Assembly (NCBI RefSeq): GCF_022549225.1
Contig: NZ_JAKZFD010000001.1
Coordinates: forward strand, 248,001 to 312,000
Direction of reading: 5' to 3'
Length of the DNA stretch: 64,000 bases
Source of the DNA: Pelomonas sp. CA6
GTDB lineage: Bacteria > Pseudomonadota > Gammaproteobacteria > Burkholderiales > Burkholderiaceae_C
Below are positions 15,768 to 25,000 of this stretch, one piece after another. The notes under the pieces were generated by a model. The model was given only the letters and a program-made list of their open reading frames with translations. It was not told where the DNA came from and made no database searches. A program made the translations under genes and the position numbers. Numbering within the stretch: the first letter of the stretch is position 1; each line of letters begins with the position of its first letter.

Positions 15768-16403
15768 ATGCATATCGCCATCCTGACTTTCGAGGGCTTC
15801 AACGAGCTCGACTCGTTCATCGCGCAAGGCATCCTGAACCGTGTCCGGCGGCCCGGCTGGCGCGTGTCCATCGCCGGCCCGACGGCGCGCATCCGTTCGA
15901 TGAATGGCGTGGTCGTCGAGGCCCAGGCGACGCTGGAGGAGGCCTGCGAGGCCGATGCGGTGCTGGTGGGCAGTGGCATGCGGACGCGCGAGGTGGTGGC
16001 CGACGCCGGCCTGATGGCGCGTCTGCGGCTGGACCCGGCGCGCCAGTTGCTGGGCGCGCAGTGCTCGGGCACGCTGGTCCTGGCCAGGCTGGGCCTGCTG
16101 GACGGCGTGCCGGCCTGCACCGACCTCATCACCAAGCCCTGGGTGGAGGAGGCCGGCGTCAGCGTGCTGGCGCAGCCCTTCTTCGCCCGCGGCAACCTGG
16201 CCACGGCCGGCGGCTGCCTGGCCTCGCAATACCTGGCCGCCTGGGCCATCGCGCGGCTGGAGGGCCTGGACGCGGCCCAGAGCGCCATCCACTACGTGGC
16301 GCCGGTCGGCGAAAAGGACGACTACGTGGCGCGCGCGCTCCAGCAGGTGGCGCGCTATCTGCCGGAAGGACCGGCAGCCACGGCCGCGGCTGCCGCTGGC
16401 TGA
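15768..16403 (+). CDS. DJ-1/PfpI family protein
   Basis: 211 residues from ATG 15768, chosen because AGGGAG lies 5 bases before it; an in-frame ATG at 15732 has no such site. The class I glutamine-amidotransferase-like fold is visible: MHIAILTFEGFNELD with the conserved acidic residue, and the nucleophile elbow LLGAQCSGTLVLARLGLLDG, where Cys98 occupies the catalytic cysteine position. Proteins of this kind act as stress chaperone/deglycase-like enzymes, isonitrile hydratases or regulators' enzymatic halves; no DNA-binding domain is attached here. Specific activity is unknown. Confidence 0.85.
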   Translation: MHIAILTFEGFNELDSFIAQGILNRVRRPGWRVSIAGPTARIRSMNGVVVEAQATLEEACEADAVLVGSGMRTREVVADAGLMARLRLDPARQLLGAQCSGTLVLARLGLLDGVPACTDLITKPWVEEAGVSVLAQPFFARGNLATAGGCLASQYLAAWAIARLEGLDAAQSAIHYVAPVGEKDDYVARALQQVARYLPEGPAATAAAAAG

Positions 16404-16424
16404 GCGCGGTGGAGGGGCGCCGCG

Positions 16425-16772
16425 TCAGACCTTCTTCACGAACTCCGACTTCAGCCCCATCGCGCCGATGCCGTCGATCTTGCAGTCGATGTCGTGGTCG
16501 CCCTCGGCCAGGCGGATGTTCTTGACCTTGGTGCCCACCTTCACGACCAGGGACGAGCCCTTGATCTTCAGGTCCTTGATCACCGTGACCGTGTCGCCGT
16601 CCTGCAGCAGGTTGCCGACGGCGTCCTTGACGACGCGCACCTCCTCGGCCGCGGCGGTGTCCGCGCCCTGGGCCAGCGACCATTCATGGCCGCATTCGGG
16701 GCAGACCAGCTGGCTGCCGTCCTCGTAGGTGTAGGCGGACTGGCACTGGGGGCAGGCGGGCAGGGTGGACAT
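16425..16772 (-). CDS. phnA: PhnA / YjdM-type zinc ribbon protein
   Basis: 115 residues with an N-terminal zinc ribbon (CPQC at residues 7-10 and CPEC at 24-27) and a C-terminal SH3-like PhnA domain ([38 protein letters not shown]). The family was named for alkylphosphonate use in E. coli but no phosphonate genes are here; its real function is uncertain. It is a single-gene unit converging with the DJ-1 gene, and its promoter side faces the tRNA-Asn terminator. Confidence 0.9.
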   Translation of the reverse strand: MSTLPACPQCQSAYTYEDGSQLVCPECGHEWSLAQGADTAAAEEVRVVKDAVGNLLQDGDTVTVIKDLKIKGSSLVVKVGTKVKNIRLAEGDHDIDCKIDGIGAMGLKSEFVKKV

Positions 16773-16810
16773 GGGGCGGGCTCCTGGAGCATGGGCCGCG
16801 AGGCCGGTAA

Positions 16811-16845
16811 AGAAAAAGCCCCATCCGCTTGCACGAATGAGGCTT
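16811..16845 (-). terminator. intrinsic terminator of the tRNA-Asn pair
   Basis: Read on the minus strand, AAGCC-T-CAT pairs with ATG-G-GGCTT (16816-16845) and is followed by TTTTTC, immediately after the 3' end of the second tRNA-Asn. It matches a Rho-independent terminator for the tRNA transcript. Confidence 0.7.
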
Positions 16846-16849
16846 GATT

Positions 16850-16925
16850 TGGCTCCCCGACCTGGGCTCGAACCAGGGACCTACGGATTAACAGTCCGGC
16901 GCTCTACCGACTGAGCTATCGGGGA
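16850..16925 (-). tRNA. tRNA-Asn (anticodon GTT)
   Basis: 76 bases including an encoded CCA. Acceptor TCCCCGA pairs with TCGGGGA; D arm AGCTCAGTCGGTAGAGC; anticodon loop CTGTTAA giving GTT; T arm with GGTTCGAGCC. It is identical to the copy 132 bp away and lies nearest the terminator, so both are probably cut from one transcript. Confidence 0.95.
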
Positions 16926-16981
16926 ATCGTTGTATGTCGGCCCGGGCATACGGTGGCACCCGGGCGTCTTGATGCTGATCT

Positions 16982-17057
16982 TGGCTCCCCGACCTGGGCT
17001 CGAACCAGGGACCTACGGATTAACAGTCCGGCGCTCTACCGACTGAGCTATCGGGGA
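16982..17057 (-). tRNA. tRNA-Asn (anticodon GTT), second copy
   Basis: Identical 76-base sequence to the copy at 16850-16925, also with encoded CCA. It is the promoter-proximal member of the tandem pair. The 56-base spacer between the two copies shows no further feature. Confidence 0.95.
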
Positions 17058-17131
17058 TCAGAGCCTAAGAGTATAGAACAGTTTTTGACAGCTCGGCAAG
17101 AGGTGACCGGTCCGAGTCGGTCACGGCGTCG

Positions 17132-19330
17132 TCAGAGCACCCATTCCAGCGAGGCGCGCCAGGTGCGCGGCGCCATGGGGTAGAGGTAGACGTGCTCGTA
17201 CTGGTAGGGCGACTCCTTCCAGGCGCGGCGGTTGGTGGCGTTGTCCACGCCCACGCGCAGCACGGCGAGCTGGCGGCCCAGCTGCAGTTCGTAGCGGGCG
17301 CCCAGGTCCAGCCGGGTCCACGAGGGGATGAAGAGGCTGTTGTCGGGCAGCACGGCGCGCCGGCCTTCGTAGGCCAGGCCGGCCATCAGCTGCAGGCCCG
17401 GCAGCTGGGGCAGCGACTGGCGCGCCTGCAGCTTGACGGCGCTCTGCGGCACGTTGGCCGGGCGCAGGCCGTTCAGCGCGGGGTCGGCCGAGCCGTTGCG
17501 GCGCGCCTTGAGCTGCATGGCGCTGGCCAGCAGGCCGCCGCCGCTCCACTTGAAATCGGCCTGCGCTTCCAGCCCCTGGTGGTCCTGGGTGCCGTCGATG
17601 CGGCGCTCGCAGCTGCCGGGGGTGCTGTTGCAGGGGCCGACGTCGCGCCAGGCCGGTTGACTGATGTCGAACCAGTTGACGGACCAGTCCACGGTCTTGC
17701 TGCCGGACTTCAGGCCCACTTCCCACTGGCGGCTGCGCAGCGCGGGCAGCGGCTGGCCGGCGTTGCTGTAGCGGGGACGGTTGGGCGCCACTTCGGACTG
17801 GATGCCTTCGCCCCAGCTGGCATAGGCCATCAGCTGCGGGTTGATGGCATAGCTCAGCCCCAGCCAGGGCGTGGTGAGGGACTGGCGGTAGTCGGTGGCG
17901 CGCAGGTCGCTGGTGTTCACGCGCACGCTCTCACGCTGCAGCCGGGTGTGGCGCAGGCCCAGCCAGGCCTGCCATTGGGTACCGATCTGTATGGCGTCGC
18001 GCAGGAAGAGCTCGGTGCTGCGCTCGTCGCGGTTGGTGTTGGCGTCGTTCAGCGTGGGGTCGGCGGGCAGGCGCGGCAGGCCGCTGATGTTGCCGGTGCC
18101 CACGGCGTTGTAGGCCTGGCCCTGGAAGCGGCTCTTGAAGCGCGTCAGCAGCAGGCCGGCGCCCAGCTGGTGCTGCAGCCCGGCGGTGGCGAAGCGGCCC
18201 TGCACGGACAGTTCGGCGGCGTCGCTGCGGCGGCGTTCGTTCTCGCTGCGGAAGTCGGCCAGGTCGAAGTTGCCGTTGGGGCAGTAGCTGCTGGGCCAGT
18301 AGATGTCGGCCGATTCGGTGCAGCCGAAGGGGTAGGCCAGGCGGTCGTCGGTCACCAGGCGCTGCGTCATCAGGTGGGCGCGGGCGCTCCAGTCGGCGCC
18401 GAGCTGGCGCGTCACGCGCAGCGAGGCGGTCTGGCCGTCAAAGGCCACGGGCTGTGACCAGTCCTGGTTGTTGAGGTTGGTGCGCGGGTCGATCGCGCGG
18501 GCGTCGGGCAGGCGGTTGCCCAGCAGGCTGAAGCCGGGCTGGCTGGGCTGGTGCTGGTGCGACAGCTCCAGCTCGGCCTCCACCAGCAGCTCGGGGCTGG
18601 CGCGCCAGTCGCCGGCCACGGCGAGCAGGCGGCGCTGACCCTTGGCGTCGCGCAGCTCGGGGTCCAGATGGGCGGCCATGGCGTTGACGCGCAGGCCGAA
18701 CTGCTTGGCGTCGCCCAGGCGGCGACTCCAGTCCAGCGCGGCCTGCACCGTGCCGCGCTCGCTGGCGCCCAGCGAGAGCGTGGTGAGGTCACCGGTGGGC
18801 CGCTTCACCACATAGTTCACCAGCCCGCCCGGCGCGCTGGTGCCGGCCTGGATGCCGCTGGTGCCCTTGAGCAGCTCCAGGCTGCCCTTGTTGGCCATCA
18901 GCAGCGCGGTTTCGGCGTTGATGGGCAGGCCGTCGCGGCGATAGTTGAAGCGGTTGTCCAGGTCGTAGCCGCGCACCTTCAGGTAGGAGACATAGCCCAG
19001 CGAGTTGTAGGCATCGCCGACGCTGGCGTCCAGCCGGGTCAGGCCGGAGGTGGCTTCGATGCCCAGGTCGTTGAGCAGGTCGTTGGAGATCACCTGGGCC
19101 TGAAGCGGCAGCTTGGCCACCGGCAGGTCGCCGAAGCCGCCCACCGTCACCGGCGCGCTGCTGCTGCCGGACACGGTCACGGCGGGCAGTGCGTTGCTGG
19201 ACGTCTGGGCAGGCGAGGCGGCCGTCTGCGCCTGCGCGGGCAGCGCCAGGGCGGCGGCGGCGATCAGGCTCAGCGCGAAGGGCAGGGCCTGGGCGGCGGG
19301 GAGGGCTTGGGGATTCTTGTGGATGGCCAT
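17132..19330 (-). CDS. TonB-dependent outer-membrane receptor, probable thiamin (or precursor) importer
   Basis: 732 residues. Signal peptide 1-34 (ends LPAQAQ), plug domain about 50-175 (LNDLGIEATSGLTRLDASVGD, YLKVRGYDLDNRFNYRRDGL, LELLKGTSGIQAGTSAPGG), then a 22-strand barrel ending in the C-terminal aromatic-hydrophobic signature LEWVL. By plug and barrel it resembles FhuA/siderophore-type receptors. However, a TPP riboswitch lies in its 5' leader, so expression should fall when thiamin pyrophosphate is plentiful; that points to thiamin or a thiamin precursor as the cargo. No inner-membrane transporter is adjacent. Cargo is inferred from regulation alone. Confidence 0.9.
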   Translation of the reverse strand: MAIHKNPQALPAAQALPFALSLIAAAALALPAQAQTAASPAQTSSNALPAVTVSGSSSAPVTVGGFGDLPVAKLPLQAQVISNDLLNDLGIEATSGLTRLDASVGDAYNSLGYVSYLKVRGYDLDNRFNYRRDGLPINAETALLMANKGSLELLKGTSGIQAGTSAPGGLVNYVVKRPTGDLTTLSLGASERGTVQAALDWSRRLGDAKQFGLRVNAMAAHLDPELRDAKGQRRLLAVAGDWRASPELLVEAELELSHQHQPSQPGFSLLGNRLPDARAIDPRTNLNNQDWSQPVAFDGQTASLRVTRQLGADWSARAHLMTQRLVTDDRLAYPFGCTESADIYWPSSYCPNGNFDLADFRSENERRRSDAAELSVQGRFATAGLQHQLGAGLLLTRFKSRFQGQAYNAVGTGNISGLPRLPADPTLNDANTNRDERSTELFLRDAIQIGTQWQAWLGLRHTRLQRESVRVNTSDLRATDYRQSLTTPWLGLSYAINPQLMAYASWGEGIQSEVAPNRPRYSNAGQPLPALRSRQWEVGLKSGSKTVDWSVNWFDISQPAWRDVGPCNSTPGSCERRIDGTQDHQGLEAQADFKWSGGGLLASAMQLKARRNGSADPALNGLRPANVPQSAVKLQARQSLPQLPGLQLMAGLAYEGRRAVLPDNSLFIPSWTRLDLGARYELQLGRQLAVLRVGVDNATNRRAWKESPYQYEHVYLYPMAPRTWRASLEWVL

Positions 19331-19398
19331 CGTGTCGGACTGCGTGCACTGGCAGGGTCGACACGGGCCATGACGCGGGGCCGTGGCCCTCTGGATGG

Positions 19399-19493
19399 CG
19401 TGCTTCCCTGCGCGAGGATTACCTCAATCAGGTTCAAAGGGACTCTCTCAGTCGACCCGGCCTGGACCGGATCAACACCCCTAGCGAAGCACG
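19399..19493 (-). promoter_or_regulatory. TPP riboswitch (THI element)
   Basis: On the minus strand the closing stem CGTGCTTC / GAAGCACG (19486-19493 with 19399-19406) encloses the THI-box blocks: TAGGGGTG, CTGAGAGAGTCCCTTTGAA, CCTGATTGAGGTAATCCTCG and CGCAGGGAAGC. These match the conserved TPP aptamer core (GGGGUG, CUGAGA, CCCUUUGAACCUGAU, UAAU, CGCAGGGAA). It lies 69 bases upstream of the TonB-dependent receptor start on the same strand. Control probably acts on translation or termination in that 69-base interval; I see no clear intrinsic terminator there. Confidence 0.92.
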
Positions 19494-19654
19494 GCCGCAG
19501 CATGCGACCGTGCGGCGGCGATTTTAGCGGCGGGCGGCGCGCCCCGGGGTGCGCTGTGGCGTGGCGGCACAGGAAAGGCGGGGCCATGCATCAAGGCAAG
19601 CGGCTTCGTGACGTAGTTGCCAACCTTTCTCTGGTCATAGCATTTTTATCAAAT

Positions 19655-19673
19655 GAAAATGAGAAGCATTGGT
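19655..19673. promoter_or_regulatory. Fur-box-like sequence upstream of the GGDEF-EAL gene
   Basis: The 19 bases starting GAAAATGAGAAGCATT match the E. coli Fur consensus at 13 of 19 positions by my alignment. The local DNA (19617-19675) is AT-rich for this genome and includes TTGCCA (19617-19622) with TAGCAT 15 bases later, a possible promoter. An in-frame ATG inside this segment (19653) is therefore disfavoured as the start of the next gene. The site is a hypothesis. Confidence 0.3.
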
Positions 19674-19700
19674 TGGCCGCTGCTTCAGAGGAACGGCGGC

Positions 19701-21950
19701 ATGAAGCCAGCAATTCGTTCACGGGGTGACCCCTTCATGTCAGCACGCTCTCCGGCGGGACCGCAGCTCATGCTGCCGACCGAGCATTCCTCCGGCGCCG
19801 GGCCTGCGCCGATGGGCCGCTCGCGCGGGCCCTCGCTGCGCGTCAAGCTGCTCACCGCGGTGGCCATCGCCTGCGCCGTGGTGCTGGTGCTGACCGGCGC
19901 GGCCATGGGCGTGCTGCTGAGTTCAATCACGCAGGCCGTGCGCATGGAAGCGCGCAATCTGGCGGGTTCGGTGGCGCTCGGGGCGGTGGAGGCGGGGGCG
20001 CAGGCGCAGGCCTATGTGCAGAGCCTGGACGACCTGTACCGCCGCGATCTGTTCATCGTCAACCGCGAGCGCCGCACCATCGCCGACGTGGTGCCGGAAG
20101 AGCTGGGCCAGATCTACCGCGAGGACCCGGGCGGCGAGGTGGAACAGACCATGGCGGATGGGCAGCCGCGCACCTTCATCGAGGTCAGCGCCCAGCATCC
20201 GTCGGGTGCGAAGCAGATGGTGGTGCCGTTGCGCCAGACGGCGCTGCGCAACTCGCCCATCATTGGCGCGGTGGTGCTGGAATACACGAACATCGAACGC
20301 CAGCTCTTCATGGCCAACGTCTGGGCCCTGTACGTGGTTGGGCTGGCGGGCCTGGCGGCGGTGGTGGGGCTGGGCTACTTCGGTTGTCGCGTCGCCGGAC
20401 GGCTGTCGCGCGGCATCGGCCAGGTGCGCGAGGGCGTGCTGGCGTTCGCGCAGGGCGATACCTCGGTGCGCATCGCCCCTTTGGACCCGGACGAGGTCGG
20501 CGACCTGACGCATGCCTTCAACAAAATGGCCGACGACCTGGCGCAAAGCCGCCGGGCCCTGCAGCAGGAGGCGGAGATGGCCCGGCAGGCCACCCGGCAT
20601 GCGGAATTCCTGGCCTACACCGACCTGCTCACCGGGCTGGCCAACCGCACGCAGCTCTCCAACCTGATCACGCAGGCGCTGGAGCAGGCCGAGCAGAGCG
20701 GGCGCGGCGTGGGCGTGCTGTTCATGGACCTGGACCGCTTCAAGAACATCAACGACACGCTGGGTCACGAGGCCGGCGACGCGGTGCTGCGCGAGATCGC
20801 CCAGCGCCTGCGCCAATGCCTGGCCCGCCACAAGCATATCGCGCGGCTGGGCGGTGACGAGTTCGTGGTGGTGGTGCCTGGGGTGGAGGCCTGTGCCGGG
20901 CTCGGCGCGGTGGCGCGCAAGATCCTCACGGCCGTGGCGCAGCCCATGCAGGTCTTCGGCCAGGAGCTGCGCATGACCTGCAGCATCGGCATCAGCCTGT
21001 TTCCGCGCGATGGCCGCGAGGAGCATGCGCTGATGAAGAACGCCGACATCGCGCTGTATCGCGCCAAGGACGAGGGGCGCAACGGCTATGCCTTCTATTC
21101 GCCCGAGCTCAATCCGCATTCGGTCGAGAAGCTGGCGCTGGAGTCGGAGCTGCGGCGCGCGCATGAGCAGGGGCAGCTGAGGCTGCACTACCAGCCCAAG
21201 GTGGACGCGCGCAGCGGCCGCATTCTGGGCGTGGAGGCCCTGGTGCGCTGGGCCCATCCGACCATGGGCTGGGTGGCTCCGGCGCGCTTCATCCCGGTCG
21301 CCGAGGAGACTGGACTGATCGTGTCGCTGGGGCGCTGGGTGCTGGAGGAGGCCTGCCGGCAGCAGGTCGCCTGGGTGGCGGCGGGGCTGCCGCGCATCGT
21401 GATGGCGGTCAACCTTTCGATGCGCCAGTTCGGCGACCCGGCGCTGCTGGACGACGTGCGCGCCATCCTGGCCGCCACGGGCATCGCGCCGGATTGCCTG
21501 GAGCTGGAGATCACCGAAAGCCTGCTGATGCGCAACGGCGCCGCGGGCACGACGCAGCTGCACGAACTGAAGCAGCTGGGCCTCAGGCTGGCGGTCGACG
21601 ACTTCGGCACCGGCTATTCCTCGCTGGCCAGCCTGAAGCGCTTCCCGATCGACACGCTGAAGATCGACCGGGCGTTCGTGCGTGACCTGGACGGCAACGA
21701 GGAAGACCAGACCCTCACGCAGGCCATCATCACCATGGGCAAGTCGCTGGGGCTGCACATCGTCGCCGAGGGCGTGGAGACGGCCGCGCAGTGCGAGTTC
21801 CTGCGGCAGCGCGACTGCGACGAGATTCAGGGCTTCTTCTTCAGCAAGGCCGTGCCGGCAGACGAGCTGGCCACGCTGCTGCGGGCCTCGGGCGAGGGGC
21901 GGTCGCCGTGGCAACGGCGGGGCGAATCGACAGGGGGCGCACCCGTCTGA
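19701..21950 (+). CDS. membrane GGDEF-EAL cyclic-di-GMP protein with HAMP domain
   Basis: 749 residues from ATG 19701, chosen because AGAGGAA precedes it by 7 bases; in-frame starts upstream sit in promoter-like DNA. Order: cytosolic N-terminus, membrane helix (50-73), periplasmic sensor of about 135 residues, second helix (208-229), HAMP, coiled coil, GGDEF domain with intact GGDEF at 384-388 but no RxxD inhibitory site at the usual spacing, EAL domain with E-A-L at 512-514 and the catalytic blocks NLSMRQF, EITES, DDFGTGYSS and EGVET. Both domains look competent, so the protein may make or degrade c-di-GMP according to the periplasmic signal, which is unknown. Confidence 0.9.
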   Translation: MKPAIRSRGDPFMSARSPAGPQLMLPTEHSSGAGPAPMGRSRGPSLRVKLLTAVAIACAVVLVLTGAAMGVLLSSITQAVRMEARNLAGSVALGAVEAGAQAQAYVQSLDDLYRRDLFIVNRERRTIADVVPEELGQIYREDPGGEVEQTMADGQPRTFIEVSAQHPSGAKQMVVPLRQTALRNSPIIGAVVLEYTNIERQLFMANVWALYVVGLAGLAAVVGLGYFGCRVAGRLSRGIGQVREGVLAFAQGDTSVRIAPLDPDEVGDLTHAFNKMADDLAQSRRALQQEAEMARQATRHAEFLAYTDLLTGLANRTQLSNLITQALEQAEQSGRGVGVLFMDLDRFKNINDTLGHEAGDAVLREIAQRLRQCLARHKHIARLGGDEFVVVVPGVEACAGLGAVARKILTAVAQPMQVFGQELRMTCSIGISLFPRDGREEHALMKNADIALYRAKDEGRNGYAFYSPELNPHSVEKLALESELRRAHEQGQLRLHYQPKVDARSGRILGVEALVRWAHPTMGWVAPARFIPVAEETGLIVSLGRWVLEEACRQQVAWVAAGLPRIVMAVNLSMRQFGDPALLDDVRAILAATGIAPDCLELEITESLLMRNGAAGTTQLHELKQLGLRLAVDDFGTGYSSLASLKRFPIDTLKIDRAFVRDLDGNEEDQTLTQAIITMGKSLGLHIVAEGVETAAQCEFLRQRDCDEIQGFFFSKAVPADELATLLRASGEGRSPWQRRGESTGGAPV

Positions 21951-22035
21951 GTCGCGGGCGGCGTCTTGGTGCGATTGCTGGTGATCGGGTAAAGCCTGGG
22001 GCTTCGCCGTCATGGGCTGCCGTTAGCATCGCCGC

Positions 22036-25000
22036 ATGAAAAACGGGGAGGGGAGCGCAACGACGCTCCAGGGGACGGATTGGCCCCAGGTGGATGCTCG
22101 GCTCGACCGGGGTCTGTATCTGCAGGTTCATGCTCAGGTGGACGAGTGGCTGACCGAGGGCTCGCTGGAGGCGAGCCTGCGGGCGGTGCGCGCGATGCGC
22201 TATCTGGGTGCCGACCGGGCCGGCGACGCGCTGGCGCTGCGTCTGGGCCGACGCTATCGCGACAGTCTGCGCGCGCGCGTGGTCGCGTTGCGCACGGTGC
22301 TGGGGCGGCGCGGTGCCTATGCATTCTGGCGCGCGCAGCAGGCTTGGCCGCAGCCGCCCGCGGGCCCGCCCGATGAGCAGGCGGAGCTCCTGTCGCTGCA
22401 GGGGATCTGGCAGGCGGACCTGCGCGATTTCGAACGCGCGCGTGCCTGCCATGACCAGGCCCTCGCGTTGGCGCCGGACGACCCCTGGCTGCATATCGAG
22501 CTGTCCTATACGCTGACCCGGCAGGACTTGTACGAGCAGGCACTCGCCCGCGCGCAGCAAGCCCTGGCCCTGTGTCCGGGGTACCGCGCGGCGATCCAGC
22601 AGGTGGCGTCGCTGTACATGCTGACGCAGCGCCGGGACGAGGCGCTGGCGCTGCTGGCCGACGCGGCGCAGCACAGCGAATGCAGCGCGCTGCATCTGCA
22701 GCTGCACGACCTGTATGCGGAGTACGGCGAGCACGAGCGGGCGTTGGCCTGCATAGACGAGGCGCAGCGCTGCATGCCGCGCGCCGAAGCGGCGACCCGC
22801 GGCGGGCTGGCGGCGCGGCGCGCGGACCTGCTGATGCGGCTGGACCGGCTGGAGGAAGCGCGCGAGCAGGCGGAACAGGTGCCCGGCACCGGCTACTACG
22901 CGCAGTTGGCCGAGCGCCTGCGCACGCCGCCGAAGGGCCACTCGCGCGTCCTGCTATCCCTGGAGTTCGTGCGTCAGCACTGGTCCACCTGCGCGCCCGC
23001 GACTCTGGCCGCGCTCTCGCGCTACTGGGGGCGGCCGGCGGAGCACCTGGAAATCGCCGAGGCCATCTGCTACGACGGGACGGCCGATGTGTCCGAGCGT
23101 TGCTGGGCCCAAGATCAGGGTTTTGTCGTGCGGGAGTTCCGTCTCGACTGGCCGACCGCCTGCCAGTTGCTGGACGCCGGCCTGCCCTTCGCGCTGGTGA
23201 CCCTGCAGTCGGCCAGCGGGCACCTGCAGGCCGTCGTGGGCTATGACCGGCTGCGCAACACCCTGCTGATCCGCGACCCTTACCTGCCCGTCCACACGGA
23301 ATTCGAGGCCGGTGCGCTGGTCGAAGCGCAGCGGGCGCAGGGGCCGCGGGCGCTGCTGCTCGTTCCGCCCGAGGAGGTGCATCGGCTGCAGGGCCTGGTG
23401 TTGCCGGAGGCCGAGGACTGGGACCTGCTGCATGCGATGCAGGCGGCGCTGGAGCGCCATGACCGCGGCGCGGCGCTGGAGGCGCTGGAGCGTCTGCGGG
23501 GCCAAGCCCCTGGATCGCGTCTGGCATGGCGGGCGGCGCGCCAGCTGGCGGCGTACGACGGCAACGAGCCCCAGATCCATGCCGCCACGGACGCGCTGCT
23601 GCAGATGTTTCCCGGCGACGCCCACCTGCAGCTGAGCAAGGTGGCCTCGCTGGCCGAGCTGGAGGGGCAGGCGCTCGCCGAGTCCTATATGGAAGCCGCC
23701 GCGGCGCCGCTCGAAGCCGAGCCGCTGCTGCTGGCACGACTTGCGGAGCGTCTGTCGCAGGACGCACGGCGCCTGCCTCGCGCCTGGGCCCTGATGCGCC
23801 AAGCGCTGCGGCGGCAGCCCGCGCAGGGGCGTCTATGGTGGCAGTGGGCGGACCTGCTGTGGCGCGAGGGGCGGCAGCAGGCGTCGCTGGCGCCCTATCG
23901 CTGGGCAGCCTGCCTGATGCCGACCGACGAGGGCGCGGCGAAGGCCTATGCGCGCGCCTGCTGGGCCCTCGGCCGCGTGGACGAGGGGCTGGAGTTTCTG
24001 CGCCAGCGCGAGGCGACCTGGGGCGACCGCTCCAGCGCGCCCGCGATGACCTGGCATGAGCAGCTTGATCAACTGGAGAAGACTGAGGCGGCGGAGCAAG
24101 TGCTCGCGGCCGCCCTGCGCCGTCGATCCGATGACGCGGGCCTGAAGCTCTATGCCGCGGAGGATCGCCTGCGCCGACAGCGGCTGGCCGAGGCTCAGGC
24201 CCTGCTGGACGCCGCCACGGAGCCGGCACGGCGCGGCAGCCGGCTGAGAGTCTCGGCCCTGCTGAGCGAGGCTCGGGGCGACTATGCGCAGGCACTGGCC
24301 TGGGCGCAGGAAGCGGCGTCGCTGGAGCCCTTCAACTTGGCTCAGCGGCGCTTGCACCTGCGCCTGGTGGCGCGGCTGCAAGGGCGCGACGCGGCCATTG
24401 CAGAGCTGCGCGCCGTGGTGGCGCGGCACCCGGCGCACTATGGCCTGAACCGCCTGCTCTACGACTGGCTGCCCGACCGCCCGCAGGCGATCAACGAGCA
24501 GCTGGCGCACATGCTGCAGCACCATCCGCAGGACGTGTGGCTGCGCCGCGAATGCGCGGTGCAGGCCTCGCGTCAGGGGCGCCACGACGATGCGCTGCGC
24601 GAAGCGCAGGCTGCTCATGCACTGGGCGCCAACCGCGCCGACACCCAGGGGACGCTGGCCTTCGTGTTGTTGCGGCGCGAGGGCTATGCGGCGGCGCTGC
24701 CGGCGCTGCGGCGCTCGGTCGAATTGGACGTGGACTACGACTACGGCATGCGCACGCTGGTGATGTCTGCGCCGGACGCCGAGGCGGCGCGCCAGGCGGT
24801 GGACCACGTCGCCCGCGAGCTGGAGCGGCAGGTGGTGCTGGGGGATGGCCTGCTGTGCTTCCAGTCCGTCGCCAGCCGGGGCTGGGATCCCGAGGCGGTC
24901 GAGGCGGTGCTGCGGCGGGTCCACGCGGCCCGCCCGGAGGTCTGGGAGGCCTGGGTCGCGCTGGGGCGGCAGTTGCTGGAGATGGGGCGCTCCGACGCGG

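Noticed and set aside
16850..17057. tRNA-Asn duplication as an integration (att) scar.
   Set aside because: Both copies are complete with CCA, share one terminator, and no integrase or mobile genes are nearby; a simple tandem tRNA pair explains it.
19653..19700. Start of the GGDEF-EAL protein at ATG 19653.
   Set aside because: That codon sits in AT-rich promoter-like DNA without a ribosome-binding site, whereas ATG 19701 has AGAGGAA at the right distance.
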